The notes under the pieces are model-generated. The model searched no databases and had not been told where the DNA came from. It saw nothing but the letters and a program-made list of their open reading frames with translations. From positions 124,001 to 188,000 of the forward strand of contig CAKUAS010000002.1 in assembly GCA_934636655.1 (NCBI GenBank): a DNA stretch of 64,000 bases. Direction: 5' to 3'. Shown here piece by piece: positions 23,921-33,466 of the stretch; position 1 is the stretch's first letter, and every line of letters begins with the position of its first letter. This stretch comes from an uncultured Oscillospiraceae bacterium (GTDB lineage: Bacteria > Bacillota > Clostridia > Oscillospirales > Oscillospiraceae). Both the position numbers and the translations under genes were made by a program.

Positions 23921-24400
23921 ATGGCAAACGAAAATAAAAAGGATTTTAATGCCATGCTGCACGAGCGGTGTGACATGCCGAGAATACAGGCGATAACAGA
24001 CGCTGCGAGCATTGAAAAATACGGCGGCGACAGGATGTACTTCGCGCCGCCTGTCGATTATGACGAGGTCATGCGCCGTGTCCCGTTTGGGAAGCTGACG
24101 ACCGTAGGCGAAATACGCGAGTATTTTGCCCGATGCAGCGGAGCTGACTTCACAGAGCCCATAACCGCCGGAGTTTTCGTCTCTATTGCCGCGTGGGCGA
24201 GCTTTCAGCGCGAGAGCGATAAAACACCGTACTGGCGCACGCTCAAAGCAAACGGCGAGCTCAATCCCAAGTACCCCGGAGGTGTTGGGGAGCAAAAGGC
24301 GCTGCTGGAGCGGGAGGGACATACGGTCGTGCAAAAGGGCAGAAAAAACATCAAATACTATGTAAAAGACTATGAAAAGGCTCTGTTTGACCTTGAATGA
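23921..24400 (+). CDS. MGMT-family (alkyltransferase-like) protein without the active-site cysteine
   Basis: The 159 residues contain the DNA-binding domain of O6-alkylguanine-DNA alkyltransferases (MRRVPFGKLTTVGEIREYFA, and a C-terminal KANGELNPKYPGG segment). The PCHR catalytic motif is replaced by PYWR, so the methyl-accepting cysteine is absent, as in alkyltransferase-like (ATL) proteins that bind alkylated bases and recruit other repair. The N-terminal 40 residues are not part of the domain. The ATG at 23921 follows AAAGGAG; the longer frame overlaps the permease gene. DNA-damage sensing is inferred. Confidence 0.75.
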   Translation: MANENKKDFNAMLHERCDMPRIQAITDAASIEKYGGDRMYFAPPVDYDEVMRRVPFGKLTTVGEIREYFARCSGADFTEPITAGVFVSIAAWASFQRESDKTPYWRTLKANGELNPKYPGGVGEQKALLEREGHTVVQKGRKNIKYYVKDYEKALFDLE

Positions 24401-24432
24401 AAAAAGTCCGTTCCATCGGAACGGACTTTTTT
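24400..24432. terminator. Bidirectional terminator between converging genes
   Basis: Perfect 15-bp stem AAAAAAGTCCGTTCC / GGAACGGACTTTTTT with a 3-base loop. Confidence 0.92.
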
Positions 24433-24575
24433 CACTTACCCCAGTCGCCGGATATGCCGTCGGGGGCTTTTACGCGGTGTGTGTCCTTGACATGCCCGTC
24501 GCGGCCGCGGAAGTCCTGCGGCGCGACGTTTTCGCCCGAGGGCAGGTCGCCGTGCTTTTTTGATTTCTTACTCAT
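24432..24575 (-). CDS. 47-residue hydrophilic protein downstream of spoVAC
   Basis: A short open frame begins with MSKKSKKHGDLPSGENVAPQ and ends with VKAPDGISGDWGK. It is highly polar, with no hydrophobic segment, and rich in Lys, Gly and Asp, like small acid-soluble or other minor spore proteins, but no named family matches. It starts 7 bp after the spoVAC stop, with AAGGAT upstream of the ATG, and ends in the shared terminator. This position predicts forespore expression with spoVAC. Confidence 0.6.
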   Translation of the reverse strand: MSKKSKKHGDLPSGENVAPQDFRGRDGHVKDTHRVKAPDGISGDWGK

Positions 24576-24582
24576 GTTATCC

Positions 24583-25023
24583 TTATCCTCCAAAGACGCA
24601 AAGTATCAGGCCGTATATGACGCTGGCCGTGATGCCGTAGACGATCACCGGTCCCGATATGATGAACATTTTCGCCGCCGTGCCGGTGATGAAGCCCTCT
24701 GTCCTGAACTCCAGCGCGGGCGCGACCATGGAGTTTGCAAAGCCCGTTATCGGGACGAGCGTGCCGCCGCCGGCAAAGCGCGCGATGCGGTCGTAAAGCC
24801 CGAGCCCTGTGAGCAGCGCGCCGAGAAAAACGAGCGTTGCGCTCGTCGCGCTCGCGGCATCGTTCTTCTCAAGGCCGCAGTGCATGTAGAGCTCCAGCAC
24901 GGCCTCGCCGATGCAGCAGATGATCCCACCGACCAAAAACGCTTTGAGCATATTTCCGAGACATTTTGAGCGCGGCTGGTGCGAATCGGAATACCGCATA
25001 TATTCGTCGTTAGTCATGTTCAT
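24583..25023 (-). CDS. spoVAC: Stage V sporulation protein AC
   Basis: SpoVAC is an inner-membrane channel protein needed for dipicolinic acid uptake into the developing spore and its release on germination. The 146 residues match the family closely: FLVGGIICCIGEAV, ATLVFLGALLTGLGLYDRIA, GGGTLVPITGFANSM and a hydrophobic C-terminus ending GLILCVFGG. The ATG at 25023 has GAGG 7 bases upstream. The usual partners spoVAD and spoVAE are not adjacent; they lie about 38 kb away at 62.4-63.8 kb on the same strand. This shows the organism is an endospore former. Confidence 0.95.
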   Translation of the reverse strand: MNMTNDEYMRYSDSHQPRSKCLGNMLKAFLVGGIICCIGEAVLELYMHCGLEKNDAASATSATLVFLGALLTGLGLYDRIARFAGGGTLVPITGFANSMVAPALEFRTEGFITGTAAKMFIISGPVIVYGITASVIYGLILCVFGG

Positions 25024-25047
25024 GCCGAAACCTCGATAGAAATGAAA

Positions 25048-25073
25048 ATGCATCGGGATAACCCCGATGCATT
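25048..25073 (-). terminator. Terminator of the hypothetical gene 25097-25495
   Basis: Stem ATGCATCGGG / CCCGATGCAT read on the minus strand, with a short T-run. It lies about 25 bases after the stop codon and ends upstream of spoVAC. Confidence 0.65.
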
Positions 25074-25096
25074 TATGTTCTCCGAAATTTTAGCCG

Positions 25097-25495
25097 CTAT
25101 ACGTCCAGCGTCAGGTTTTCAACTCCGTTTGCCTCAAATTCGTCCATGTATTCATCCATTCGCGCCGTGAGCGCACCCAGATCGTCGCAGTCCTCGCCGA
25201 GATCGCGCCGCGCGAGCTCTTCGGCCAGAATGTCGAAAAACACGGCGTCTTCATAGTCGGCGATGGCCTCATGGATGCCGCCGTCCTCGTATGCGCGCGA
25301 GGGGAAAACGTGGCCGTGCCATAGCTGGACGAGGCTCTTCATGCCGTTTTTCGAGCACAGCGAGAAGATCTTTTCCTGCACGATGTCATAGTCCTCGAAG
25401 CGGTCGGTCGTCCTCGTGGAGTTAAGTATCCAGTTGCCTATATAAACAAGGTCTAAAAGCCTGCGGAATTCTTTTTCGGTCAGATCTATGTTCAA
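25097..25495 (-). CDS. Hypothetical cytoplasmic protein
   Basis: The 132-residue acidic protein has no signal peptide or membrane segment and no recognised family. It is mostly helical in appearance, with a YIGNWILNSTR segment near residue 17 and an acidic C-terminus (LGEDCDDLGALTARMDEYMD). A TTG at 25495 is the likely start, because GGAGG precedes it by 7 bases; an ATG at 25513 would have that site inside the coding region. It is transcribed alone, upstream of spoVAC and divergent from murI. Confidence 0.65.
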   Translation of the reverse strand: MNIDLTEKEFRRLLDLVYIGNWILNSTRTTDRFEDYDIVQEKIFSLCSKNGMKSLVQLWHGHVFPSRAYEDGGIHEAIADYEDAVFFDILAEELARRDLGEDCDDLGALTARMDEYMDEFEANGVENLTLDV

Positions 25496-25630
25496 AGCTT
25501 TGCCTCCGATCATCGTTATAGTTTCATTATATCAGATAGACTGCACCTTTGCCACAATAAAATCCTTGTAATTTTGGGCGACTTGTCATATTATATTATA
25601 GTTATAGTAATATCATGGAGATAGTGTGCA

Positions 25631-26434
25631 ATGGACAACAGACCCATCGGCGTGTTCGACTCCGGTCTCGGCGGCCTTACGGCCGTTCGAGAGCTTAGAC
25701 GAATTTTGCCGGATGAAAATATAATATACTTCGGCGACACCGGGCGCATGCCCTACGGCGGACGGCCGCGCGGACAGATGCGCATGATAGCGCGTCAGAA
25801 CATAGCCTTTGCCGAGAGCTTCGGCGTGAAGGTCATCCTTGCCGCCTGCGGAACGATATCCAGCAACGCCCCGGATATCCTTGCCGCAAACGCTACAAAG
25901 ACCGTCGGCGTGCTCACCCCCGGTGCCGAAATGCTGGCCGAAACAGGCAGAAAAAAGCTCGGCATTATCGCAACGAAAACGAGCATCGAAAGCGGCGCGT
26001 TCCAGGCCGAGATAAGCCGCCTTGCCCCCGAAGCGGAAGTAACGGCGCTTGCCTGCCCCGAGTTTGTACCCATGATCGAGAGCGGCCGCTATCTTCCCTC
26101 CGATCCCATGGTACAGGATGTTGTTGCCCGTTCACTTGAACCCTTAAAGGGCATAGGAGCTCTGCTCCTCGGCTGCACGCATTACGGGCTCATCGCCGAC
26201 GCGATAAGCGCGTACCTCGGCTCGGAGGTCATTCTTGTCGGCGCGGCCGACGCGTCTGCGCAGTGTCTTGCGCGGTATTTGCGTGAAAACGATATGCTTG
26301 CCGCCTCCGGCGGAAGCGAGAGCTATTACACGAGCGGCAGCACCGCCGATTTTAAGGCTCTTGCGCCGGTCATGCTCGGCTATGCGCTCAAAAGCAAGGT
26401 CAATTTCGTCGAGCCCTTTGCCTTGGACGAGTGA
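25631..26434 (+). CDS. murI: Glutamate racemase
   Basis: Interconverts L- and D-glutamate to supply D-Glu for peptidoglycan precursors in the cytoplasm. The 267 residues have the two cysteine-centred half sites: N-terminal GVFDSGLGGLTAV with the catalytic Cys in LAACGTISSN, and the second Cys in LLGCTHYGL. The first motif reads ACGTISS instead of the common ACNTASA, a variant that keeps the cysteine. It is followed after 10 bp by a DUF1934 gene and then argS, forming a small operon. Confidence 0.93.
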   Translation: MDNRPIGVFDSGLGGLTAVRELRRILPDENIIYFGDTGRMPYGGRPRGQMRMIARQNIAFAESFGVKVILAACGTISSNAPDILAANATKTVGVLTPGAEMLAETGRKKLGIIATKTSIESGAFQAEISRLAPEAEVTALACPEFVPMIESGRYLPSDPMVQDVVARSLEPLKGIGALLLGCTHYGLIADAISAYLGSEVILVGAADASAQCLARYLRENDMLAASGGSESYYTSGSTADFKALAPVMLGYALKSKVNFVEPFALDE

Positions 26435-26444
26435 GGGCAAAATT

Positions 26445-26864
26445 ATGAATGCAGTTATTAAGATAACCGGGGTTCAGGGCTTTATGCAGCCGGAGGCCGA
26501 GACGATCGAGTTTATTACCGACGGCGTTTATTGCCGCACGGAGGACGGGTATCAGATATACTACCGCGAAAGCGAGCTCACGGGCCTTGAGGGAACGTGC
26601 ACGACTGTGGATATAACGCCCGACGCGATAACCGTCGAACGTAAGGGAATGCTCAACACGAAAATGGTCTTCCGAGAGGGAGAAAAGGACAGATTCCTTT
26701 ACGATACGCGCTTCGGCGCGGCAACGCTCGGCGTGGAAACGCGCAAGGTCAGGGCAAGCTTCAACGATCTCGGCGGGGATCTGAGCATCGATTATGTCGT
26801 CAACATGGAGCACACCGTCGCAAGCAGAAATATACTGAATATGAGCGTTAAGCTCAGAAGCTGA
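26445..26864 (+). CDS. DUF1934 (YwiB-like) beta-barrel protein
   Basis: A 139-residue protein with many short beta strands, recognised as the calycin-like DUF1934 family, which commonly precedes argS in Firmicutes. The pattern is an N-terminal ITGVQGF, a TEDGYQIYYRESELTGLEGT core and a C-terminal DLSIDYVVNMEH. The function is not known. The ATG at 26445 lies 10 bp after murI and 13 bp before argS, so it is translated in one operon with both. Confidence 0.82.
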   Translation: MNAVIKITGVQGFMQPEAETIEFITDGVYCRTEDGYQIYYRESELTGLEGTCTTVDITPDAITVERKGMLNTKMVFREGEKDRFLYDTRFGAATLGVETRKVRASFNDLGGDLSIDYVVNMEHTVASRNILNMSVKLRS

Positions 26865-26877
26865 GAGGATAAATGAT

Positions 26878-28623
26878 ATGGCAAATATGATACAGAAGGC
26901 AAAACAGCAGGTCGCGGAGCTCGTGAATGCGGCATATCTCGCAGCCGCAGAAAAGGGTGAGCTGCCCGCGGGGCTTACGCTCGGCGGCAGCGTCGAGATA
27001 CCCAAGGACACCGCAAACGGCGACTATGCGGCAAACTACGCCATGGCAAGCGCGAAGCTCATGCGCATGCCGCCGCGCAAGGTGGCCGAGACGCTCGTTG
27101 CGAACATGTCGCTCGACGGCAGCTGGTTTGAAAGCGTCGACGTCGCGGGCCCCGGCTTTATGAACTTCCGCATGGGCGGTAAGTGGTACTCCGACGTTCT
27201 CAAAAACGTCGCCGAGGAGGGCGACAGCTTCTGCAACTGCAACATCGGCGAGGGCAAAAAGCTCATGGTCGAGTTCGTTTCGGCAAATCCCACCGGTCCC
27301 ATGCACATGGGCAACGCCCGCGGCGGCGTGCTGGGCGATGCGCTGGCCTCCGTGCTCTCCCGCGCGGGCTACGACGTGTGGCGCGAGTTCTACGTCAACG
27401 ACGCCGGCAATCAGATAGAAAAATTCGCAGGCAGCATTGAGGCACGCGCCCTCCAGCTTTTAAAGGGCGAGGACGCCGTGGAGTTCCCCGAGGACGGATA
27501 CCATGGCGACGATATAAAGGAGCTGGCAAAGCTCTTCTGTGAAAAGTACGGCGACAGCTGGCTTGAGCTTCCGACTTCTGAGCGCCACAAGATGATGGCC
27601 GAGTTCGGCCTGTCGGTAAACCTGCCGAAGATGAAGCGCGATCTTGCGCGCTACGGCATCGAATACGATCAGTGGTTCCTCGAATCGAGCCTGCATGAAA
27701 GCGGCTATGTCGCCGATTCCGTGCAGAAGCTCACCGAGGCAGGCTATACCTATGAGAAGGATGGTGCACTGTGGCTGCACACCTCGAAGATACTCTCGGA
27801 CAAGCTCCTTGCCGCCGGCAAGAAGCCCGAGGACATAGAAAAGCTCGATCTTAAAGACGATGTCCTGCGCCGCGCAAACGGCTTTTACACCTATTTTGCC
27901 GCCGATATCGCCTACCACCGCAACAAGTTCGAGCAGCGAGGCTTTGACAAGGTGATAAATGTCTGGGGCGCGGACCATCACGGCCATGTCGCCCGTCTCA
28001 AGGGCGCGATGGACGCGCTCGGTCTCGACGGCGAGCACAGGCTTGATATCGTGCTCATGCAGCTTGTCAAGCTCACGCGCGGCGGCGAGGTGGTTCGCAT
28101 GTCAAAGCGTACCGGTAAGGCGATCTCGCTTTCTGATCTTCTCGACGAGATCCCCGTCGACGCTGCGCGCTATTTCTTCAATTCCCGCCCCGAGTCGCCC
28201 GTCGAGTTCGATCTTGACCTTGCCGTGCGGCAGGACAGTGAAAACCCCGTCTACTACGTCCAGTATGCCCATGCGAGGATATGCACTATGATCTCGGCGC
28301 TCAAGGCCGAAGGTCACGATGTGCCCGACATTAACAGCGTCGACCTGTCGCTGCTCACGGCAGAGCAGGAGCTTGAACTAATAAAGCAGATCGCCCTGTT
28401 GCCCGAAGAGATACGCCTCGCCGCGCGCGACTATGACCCCAGCCGCATAAACAAGTACGTAACCGAGCTTGCCGCACGCTTCCACAGGTTCTACACCGCC
28501 TGCCGCATCAAGGGCGCGGAGGAGGGCGTGCTCAACGCGCGCCTGTGCCTTGCCGACACCGTCCGCAAGGTCATCGCCCTGTCCCTTTCCGTCATCGGCG
28601 TCTCCGCCCCCTCCAAAATGTAA
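26878..28623 (+). CDS. argS: Arginyl-tRNA synthetase
   Basis: Class I aminoacyl-tRNA synthetase charging tRNA-Arg. The 581 residues include the N-terminal Arg-tRNA binding domain, the HIGH-type motif in SANPTGPMHMGNARGG, the KMSKS counterpart MSKRTGK, the NVWGADHHGHVARLKGAMDA segment and a C-terminal anticodon-binding helical domain. Length fits the family (about 560-600). AGAGGATAAA lies before the ATG. It ends the murI operon; the next base after its stop codon begins a 74-bp repeat. Confidence 0.97.
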   Translation: MANMIQKAKQQVAELVNAAYLAAAEKGELPAGLTLGGSVEIPKDTANGDYAANYAMASAKLMRMPPRKVAETLVANMSLDGSWFESVDVAGPGFMNFRMGGKWYSDVLKNVAEEGDSFCNCNIGEGKKLMVEFVSANPTGPMHMGNARGGVLGDALASVLSRAGYDVWREFYVNDAGNQIEKFAGSIEARALQLLKGEDAVEFPEDGYHGDDIKELAKLFCEKYGDSWLELPTSERHKMMAEFGLSVNLPKMKRDLARYGIEYDQWFLESSLHESGYVADSVQKLTEAGYTYEKDGALWLHTSKILSDKLLAAGKKPEDIEKLDLKDDVLRRANGFYTYFAADIAYHRNKFEQRGFDKVINVWGADHHGHVARLKGAMDALGLDGEHRLDIVLMQLVKLTRGGEVVRMSKRTGKAISLSDLLDEIPVDAARYFFNSRPESPVEFDLDLAVRQDSENPVYYVQYAHARICTMISALKAEGHDVPDINSVDLSLLTAEQELELIKQIALLPEEIRLAARDYDPSRINKYVTELAARFHRFYTACRIKGAEEGVLNARLCLADTVRKVIALSLSVIGVSAPSKM

Positions 28624-28697
28624 TTTTAGAGGCGAACGGACGCTGCTGCGGATACGCTTATTGCCGGTGCCCGGTGTCGGGAGTGCCGACGAAACCG
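28624..28697 (+). repeat. 74-bp dispersed repeat, copy 1
   Basis: Identical over 74 bp to 29726-29799. It starts TTTTAGAGGCGAACGG directly after the argS stop codon and holds internal inverted pairs (GGTGCCCGGTGTCGG). Related, more divergent copies in the opposite orientation are at 29859-29915 and 32157-32210. Confidence 0.85.
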
Positions 28698-28742
28698 CAA
28701 GACTGCCGCTTCCCGTGGGTGCGGAGCGGATTTGTGCCGCAC

Positions 28743-28797
28743 CTCATTGGCTCCCCAGTGTAAGGGGAGCTGGCTGCGAAGCTGCCTGAGGGGTTGT
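28743..28797. repeat. Hairpin-rich intergenic motif
   Basis: A stem GCTCCCC / GGGGAGC (28750-28770) is followed by a second dyad (CAGC / GCTG around TGCGAA). The motif resembles short intergenic repeats seen in Clostridia, but only one copy is in the window. The stretch 28698-28742 has no recognised content. Confidence 0.4.
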
Positions 28798-28827
28798 TCG
28801 CATAAGGCAGTTGTTAGATATTGACGC

Positions 28828-28864
28828 AAAAAGAGAGTGCAGATCAAGTCTGCACTCTCTTTTC
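28828..28864. terminator. Terminator between argS and the membrane-protein gene
   Basis: Stem AAAAAGAGAGTGCAGA / TCTGCACTCTCTTTT with loop TCAAG; it can serve both converging genes. Confidence 0.88.
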
Positions 28865-28910
28865 ATTCAAATCCGTGCGCAAAGCGCACACATACAGCTA
28901 TCTACTAAAA

Positions 28911-29432
28911 TTATTTTAATCTGTTCTTTATCTCGTTTGCGCTCAGAACGAGGTCACCGAAGGCGGTGAGGCAGAGGCCGGAGAGATAGGAGAGCACTAT
29001 GCCGCCGATGAGGATGTAAAAGAACAGAACTAACTTAAAATCATCCCAAAAGCCGTCAGCCAATACGGCGGAACAAACTGCCAAAATGACCGATGCTATC
29101 GTGCCAAATATGAAGATAAACTTTGCAATGACCTTGAGTGTCACTCCGGGATTGGCGTATAGACCGCCGCCGGAGCGCTCCCTTCTTTCGGGAGACGGCG
29201 GCGTGTCGGGGTCATCATAAGAATAATCGGTGGGGTCAAGCCCCTCTGCCGCGGCTCTTGCTTCGGCAAAGCTGCTCGTTGCAAAGAAGCGGCCGTTGGC
29301 GTGGCGAACCTGTCCGTTTGTGACAAGCGTGCCAAATTCCTGATTGGATACCTCCTTGAACCATGTGCTGCCGTCGAATAGTGGAAATTCCGCTGATTTT
29401 TCTCTTTTGAGTGAATAGATCCTCTTGCTCAT
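28911..29432 (-). CDS. Hypothetical two-helix membrane protein
   Basis: The 173-residue protein has a cytoplasmic N-terminal part of about 95 residues (FPLFDGSTWFKEV, then a GRFFATSSFAEARAAAEG segment), a Pro/Arg-rich linker, and two transmembrane helices near residues 100-122 and 133-155. No family is recognised. It is divergent from a small XRE regulator, and a 14-bp inverted repeat lies between them, suggesting that the regulator controls this gene. AGGAGG precedes the ATG at 29432. Confidence 0.7.
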   Translation of the reverse strand: MSKRIYSLKREKSAEFPLFDGSTWFKEVSNQEFGTLVTNGQVRHANGRFFATSSFAEARAAAEGLDPTDYSYDDPDTPPSPERRERSGGGLYANPGVTLKVIAKFIFIFGTIASVILAVCSAVLADGFWDDFKLVLFFYILIGGIVLSYLSGLCLTAFGDLVLSANEIKNRLK

Positions 29433-29458
29433 ACATAATCCTCCTAAAAAAAATTATG

Positions 29459-29501
29459 ATATACCGAAATGGGATATTTGCAGCATACCATTTCGGTATA
29501 T
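29459..29501. promoter_or_regulatory. Inverted-repeat operator between divergent genes
   Basis: Perfect 14-bp arms ATATACCGAAATGG (29459-29472) and CCATTTCGGTATAT (29488-29501), 15-bp spacer. It is the probable binding site of the adjacent XRE regulator. Confidence 0.7.
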
Positions 29502-29524
29502 TTATGTCAAGAGGAGGGGTTGCA

Positions 29525-29731
29525 ATGAGACTGAAAGCCCTGCGCGAAAAGCGCGGAATATCGCAGCTCAAGCTTGCGATGGATCTTGACATGAATCAGA
29601 ACAGCATCAGCCGGTACGAGACCGGAGCGCGTGAGGCCGACTACAAGTCGCTCATTAAATTTGCCGATTATTTTGATGTCTCCATCGACTATCTCCTCGA
29701 GCGAACAGACAATCCCAAAACGAATTTTTAG
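29525..29731 (+). CDS. Small XRE-family regulator
   Basis: A 68-residue protein that is almost entirely a Cro/C1 helix-turn-helix (LREKRGISQLKLAMDLDMNQ, SISRYETGAREADYKSL) with a C-terminal FDVSIDYLLERTDNPK tail typical of the family. The ATG at 29525 follows AGGAGGGG; the longer open frame from 29411 runs through the operator. It probably represses the divergent membrane-protein gene via the 14-bp inverted repeat. Its stop codon falls inside the 74-bp repeat copy 2. Confidence 0.88.
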   Translation: MRLKALREKRGISQLKLAMDLDMNQNSISRYETGAREADYKSLIKFADYFDVSIDYLLERTDNPKTNF

Positions 29732-29799
29732 AGGCGAACGGACGCTGCTGCGGATACGCTTATTGCCGGTGCCCGGTGTCGGGAGTGCCGACGAAACCG
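29726..29799 (+). repeat. 74-bp dispersed repeat, copy 2
   Basis: Identical to 28624-28697; the first six bases contain the stop codon of the XRE gene. With the inverted relative at 29859-29915 it forms a hairpin-like 190-bp element whose centre holds a terminator. Confidence 0.85.
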
Positions 29800-29812
29800 G
29801 CATTGCATAGTA

Positions 29813-29840
29813 GGGGCGAGCATTGCTCGCCCGTTTTTTT
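29813..29840 (+). terminator. Terminator inside the repeat element
   Basis: Stem GGGCGAG / CTCGCCC with a 5-base loop followed by seven T residues. It likely ends the XRE transcript. Confidence 0.75.
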
Positions 29841-29858
29841 ATGGTTTCCTCCGTACTA

Positions 29859-29915
29859 TCGATACCGGGCACGTGCAAAAAATGTATCGGTACAGCCTCA
29901 ATTCGCCTTTAAAAA
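29859..29915 (-). repeat. Divergent inverted copy of the 74-bp repeat
   Basis: Read on the minus strand it resembles the first 56 bp of the 74-bp repeat. Shared blocks are the TTTTA-AGGCGAA start, a GATAC block and GTGCCCGGT. It pairs with copy 2 as an inverted repeat just upstream of typA. The rest of 29916-29986 is an AT-rich leader. Confidence 0.55.
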
Positions 29916-29986
29916 GTCTTGTAATTTAGGGGTTGTGGTGCTAAAATATATTTTTGTGTTGAATTTTGATTAGGAGTTGAGTTTAA

Positions 29987-31805
<1,819 letters not shown>

Positions 31806-31807
<2 letters not shown>

Positions 31808-32082
31808 GCTGACGAGAGTCGACCCCCTGCCGCCTGTCAGCGCCTCTTTTCGGCGCTTTCCGACTTTTTCTCTTTGATGGGCGCCAGCCCATCTTCATCG
31901 AAGAAAGACGAAAATCACCTGAAAATTGACGCCGACAGGTGCCTTGCAGTTTTGGCAGAGCTGATTTTTGTTCAGGCAAGGCAAAGCCCGCAGAGAATAC
32001 TTCCGTATTTTCAAGGGTTTTAACGCAGCATGAGTGAAAATCAGCCTGTCAAAACCGGTAGGCGTTCGAGTCCCGTCAGCTT
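31806..32082. repeat. Branched inverted-repeat element, copy 1
   Basis: Ends of 17 bp (31806-31822 / 32066-32082, 15 matches) enclose several hairpins: AGCGCC / GGCGCT at 31839-31857, GATGGGC / GCCCATC at 31877-31894, and a long arm (31940-32057) with an apical GAATAC-TTCC-GTATTTTC. That arm, reversed, matches the arm at 62115-62230. The left end includes the typA stop codon. No coding capacity is evident. Confidence 0.75.
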
Positions 32083-32087
32083 AAGAA

Positions 32088-32112
32088 AAAAGCTCCCCAT
32101 TGGGGAGCTTTT
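32088..32112 (+). terminator. Terminator downstream of typA and the repeat element
   Basis: Stem AAAAGCTCCCCA / TGGGGAGCTTTT with a one-base loop position, followed by a T-run. Confidence 0.8.
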
Positions 32113-32156
32113 GTGCTATAATCACTCTTGCAATGTTACTGCGATGGCCGGCATCT

Positions 32157-32210
32157 TCGATACCTGGCTCCCGTCAGCTATACGTAGGTGCCTCAATGCG
32201 CCTCTAAAAA
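32157..32210 (-). repeat. Divergent copy of the shorter repeat family
   Basis: Its minus strand begins TTTTTAGAGGCGC and aligns with the inverted copy at 29859-29915 (TCGATACC, CCTCAAT and CGCCT-TAAAAA blocks). It sits directly before the ribosome-binding site of the nitrilase-family gene. Confidence 0.5.
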
Positions 32211-32227
32211 CTCCGGAGGTAAAGAAA

Positions 32228-33019
32228 ATGAAGCTTGCAATGGCGCAGATGCGCATGACCGGCAGCATGGATGAAAACCTGAAAACCTCTCTTGAAATGT
32301 GCGACGCTGCGCGCGGCTGCGATCTGCTGTTTTTCCCGGAGATACAGCTTACGCCTTTTTTTCCGCAGTACGAGAAGCGTGATGTGTCGAGCTATTTTTT
32401 AAAGCCCGACAGCAAAAAGATCACAGCTCTCTGCGAGGCGGCGAAACGAAACGGACTCTATATGTCGCCGAACGTGTATCTTGAGCTGGACGGGAAGAAA
32501 TACGATACCTCGCTGTGGATAGATACGCGCGGTGAAGTGCTCGATTGTGCCAAAATGGTGCACATTGCGCAGGCCGAACAGTTTTACGAGCAGGACTACT
32601 ATACACCTGCACCGGACGGCTTTAAGGTGTTTGACACGCCCTTCGGCAGAGTTGGCATAGTCATCTGCTTTGACCGCCATCTGCCCGAGAGCATACGCAC
32701 CTGTGCCCTGATGGGCGCGCAGCTCGTCATCATCCCGACAGCAAATACGGAAGCCGAACCCATGGAAATGTTCGAGTGGGAGGTGCGTGTGCAGGCTATG
32801 CAGAATCAGGTGTTTGTGGCTATGTGCAACCGCGTAGGCCTCGAGGGAGATATGGACTTTGCCGGACAGTCGATCGTAGTTCACCCAAGCGGCGAAGTTA
32901 TCGTCAAGGCTGACAATAAGCAGCGGCTCGTCACCTGCGATATTGATCTCGCGGAGTCCGCGCTCTGGCGCGGAAAGCGGCCGTATATCTCAACGCGCCG
33001 ACCGGACATGTACATATGA
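32228..33019 (+). CDS. Carbon-nitrogen hydrolase (nitrilase superfamily)
   Basis: A cytoplasmic amidohydrolase of 263 residues. The Glu-Lys-Cys triad is visible: Glu in LLFFPEIQLTP, Lys in CAKMVHIAQAE and Cys in IVICFDRHLPE. The CFDRHLPE form is typical of the N-carbamoyl-putrescine amidase/beta-ureidopropionase branch, so an N-carbamoyl amine or omega-amide is a likely substrate, not a nitrile. The ATG at 32228 follows GGAGGTAAAG; the longer frame runs back through repeats. It overlaps a GtrA gene by 4 bp. Confidence 0.87.
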   Translation: MKLAMAQMRMTGSMDENLKTSLEMCDAARGCDLLFFPEIQLTPFFPQYEKRDVSSYFLKPDSKKITALCEAAKRNGLYMSPNVYLELDGKKYDTSLWIDTRGEVLDCAKMVHIAQAEQFYEQDYYTPAPDGFKVFDTPFGRVGIVICFDRHLPESIRTCALMGAQLVIIPTANTEAEPMEMFEWEVRVQAMQNQVFVAMCNRVGLEGDMDFAGQSIVVHPSGEVIVKADNKQRLVTCDIDLAESALWRGKRPYISTRRPDMYI

Positions 33020-33432
33020 AAAACCTGCTCAAAAAATTTGCCGATAGAACATTTGCGCGCTTTGTTCTTGTCGGTGTCATAAACACGCTCTTCGGTACGG
33101 CGATAATGTTCGTGTTCTATAATGTTTTCGGCCTGAGCTACTGGCTGAGCAGTGCGTCTAACTACTTTTTCGGCAGCATACTGAGCTATTTTCTCAATAA
33201 ATACTACACCTTCCGCTATAAAAAGCGCGATTGGAAGGTCGTCGGGCGCTTTGCTTTGAATATAGCCGCGTGTTATCTCATAGCCTATGGCATTGCAAAG
33301 CCGCTTATCGCGGCGCTCATGTCGGGCTTTGCGGTGAACGTTCAGGAAAACGTTGCGATGGTCTGCGGCATGGGGCTGTTTGTGGTTCTCAACTATCTCG
33401 GCCAGCGATTTTTCGCATTCAAAGAAGAATAA
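33016..33432 (+). CDS. GtrA-family membrane protein
   Basis: A 138-residue protein with four transmembrane helices. The N-terminal FARFVLVGVINTLFGTAIMF and SYFLNKYYTFRYK motifs are the GtrA hallmark. GtrA proteins are thought to flip lipid-linked sugars for glycosylation of surface polymers. It overlaps the nitrilase stop codon (ATGA), so the two genes are cotranscribed, although a functional link is not obvious. No glycosyltransferase gene is adjacent, which is unusual for this family. Confidence 0.9.
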   Translation: MKNLLKKFADRTFARFVLVGVINTLFGTAIMFVFYNVFGLSYWLSSASNYFFGSILSYFLNKYYTFRYKKRDWKVVGRFALNIAACYLIAYGIAKPLIAALMSGFAVNVQENVAMVCGMGLFVVLNYLGQRFFAFKEE

Positions 33433-33437
33433 AAAGA

Positions 33438-33460
33438 CGACGCTCCGTTTCGGAGCGTCG
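33438..33460 (-). terminator. Terminator of the pseudouridine synthase gene
   Basis: 10-bp stem CGACGCTCCG / CGGAGCGTCG with a 3-base loop; read on the minus strand it is followed by TCTTTTTATT. Confidence 0.78.
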
Positions 33461-33466
33461 AAAATT

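Noticed and set aside
32050..32082. Possible tRNA 3' end (GTTCGAGTCC next to CGTCAGC)
   Set aside because: The matching 5' end is 280 bp away, the T-stem does not pair and no anticodon arm is present; the pairing is the terminal repeat of the element.
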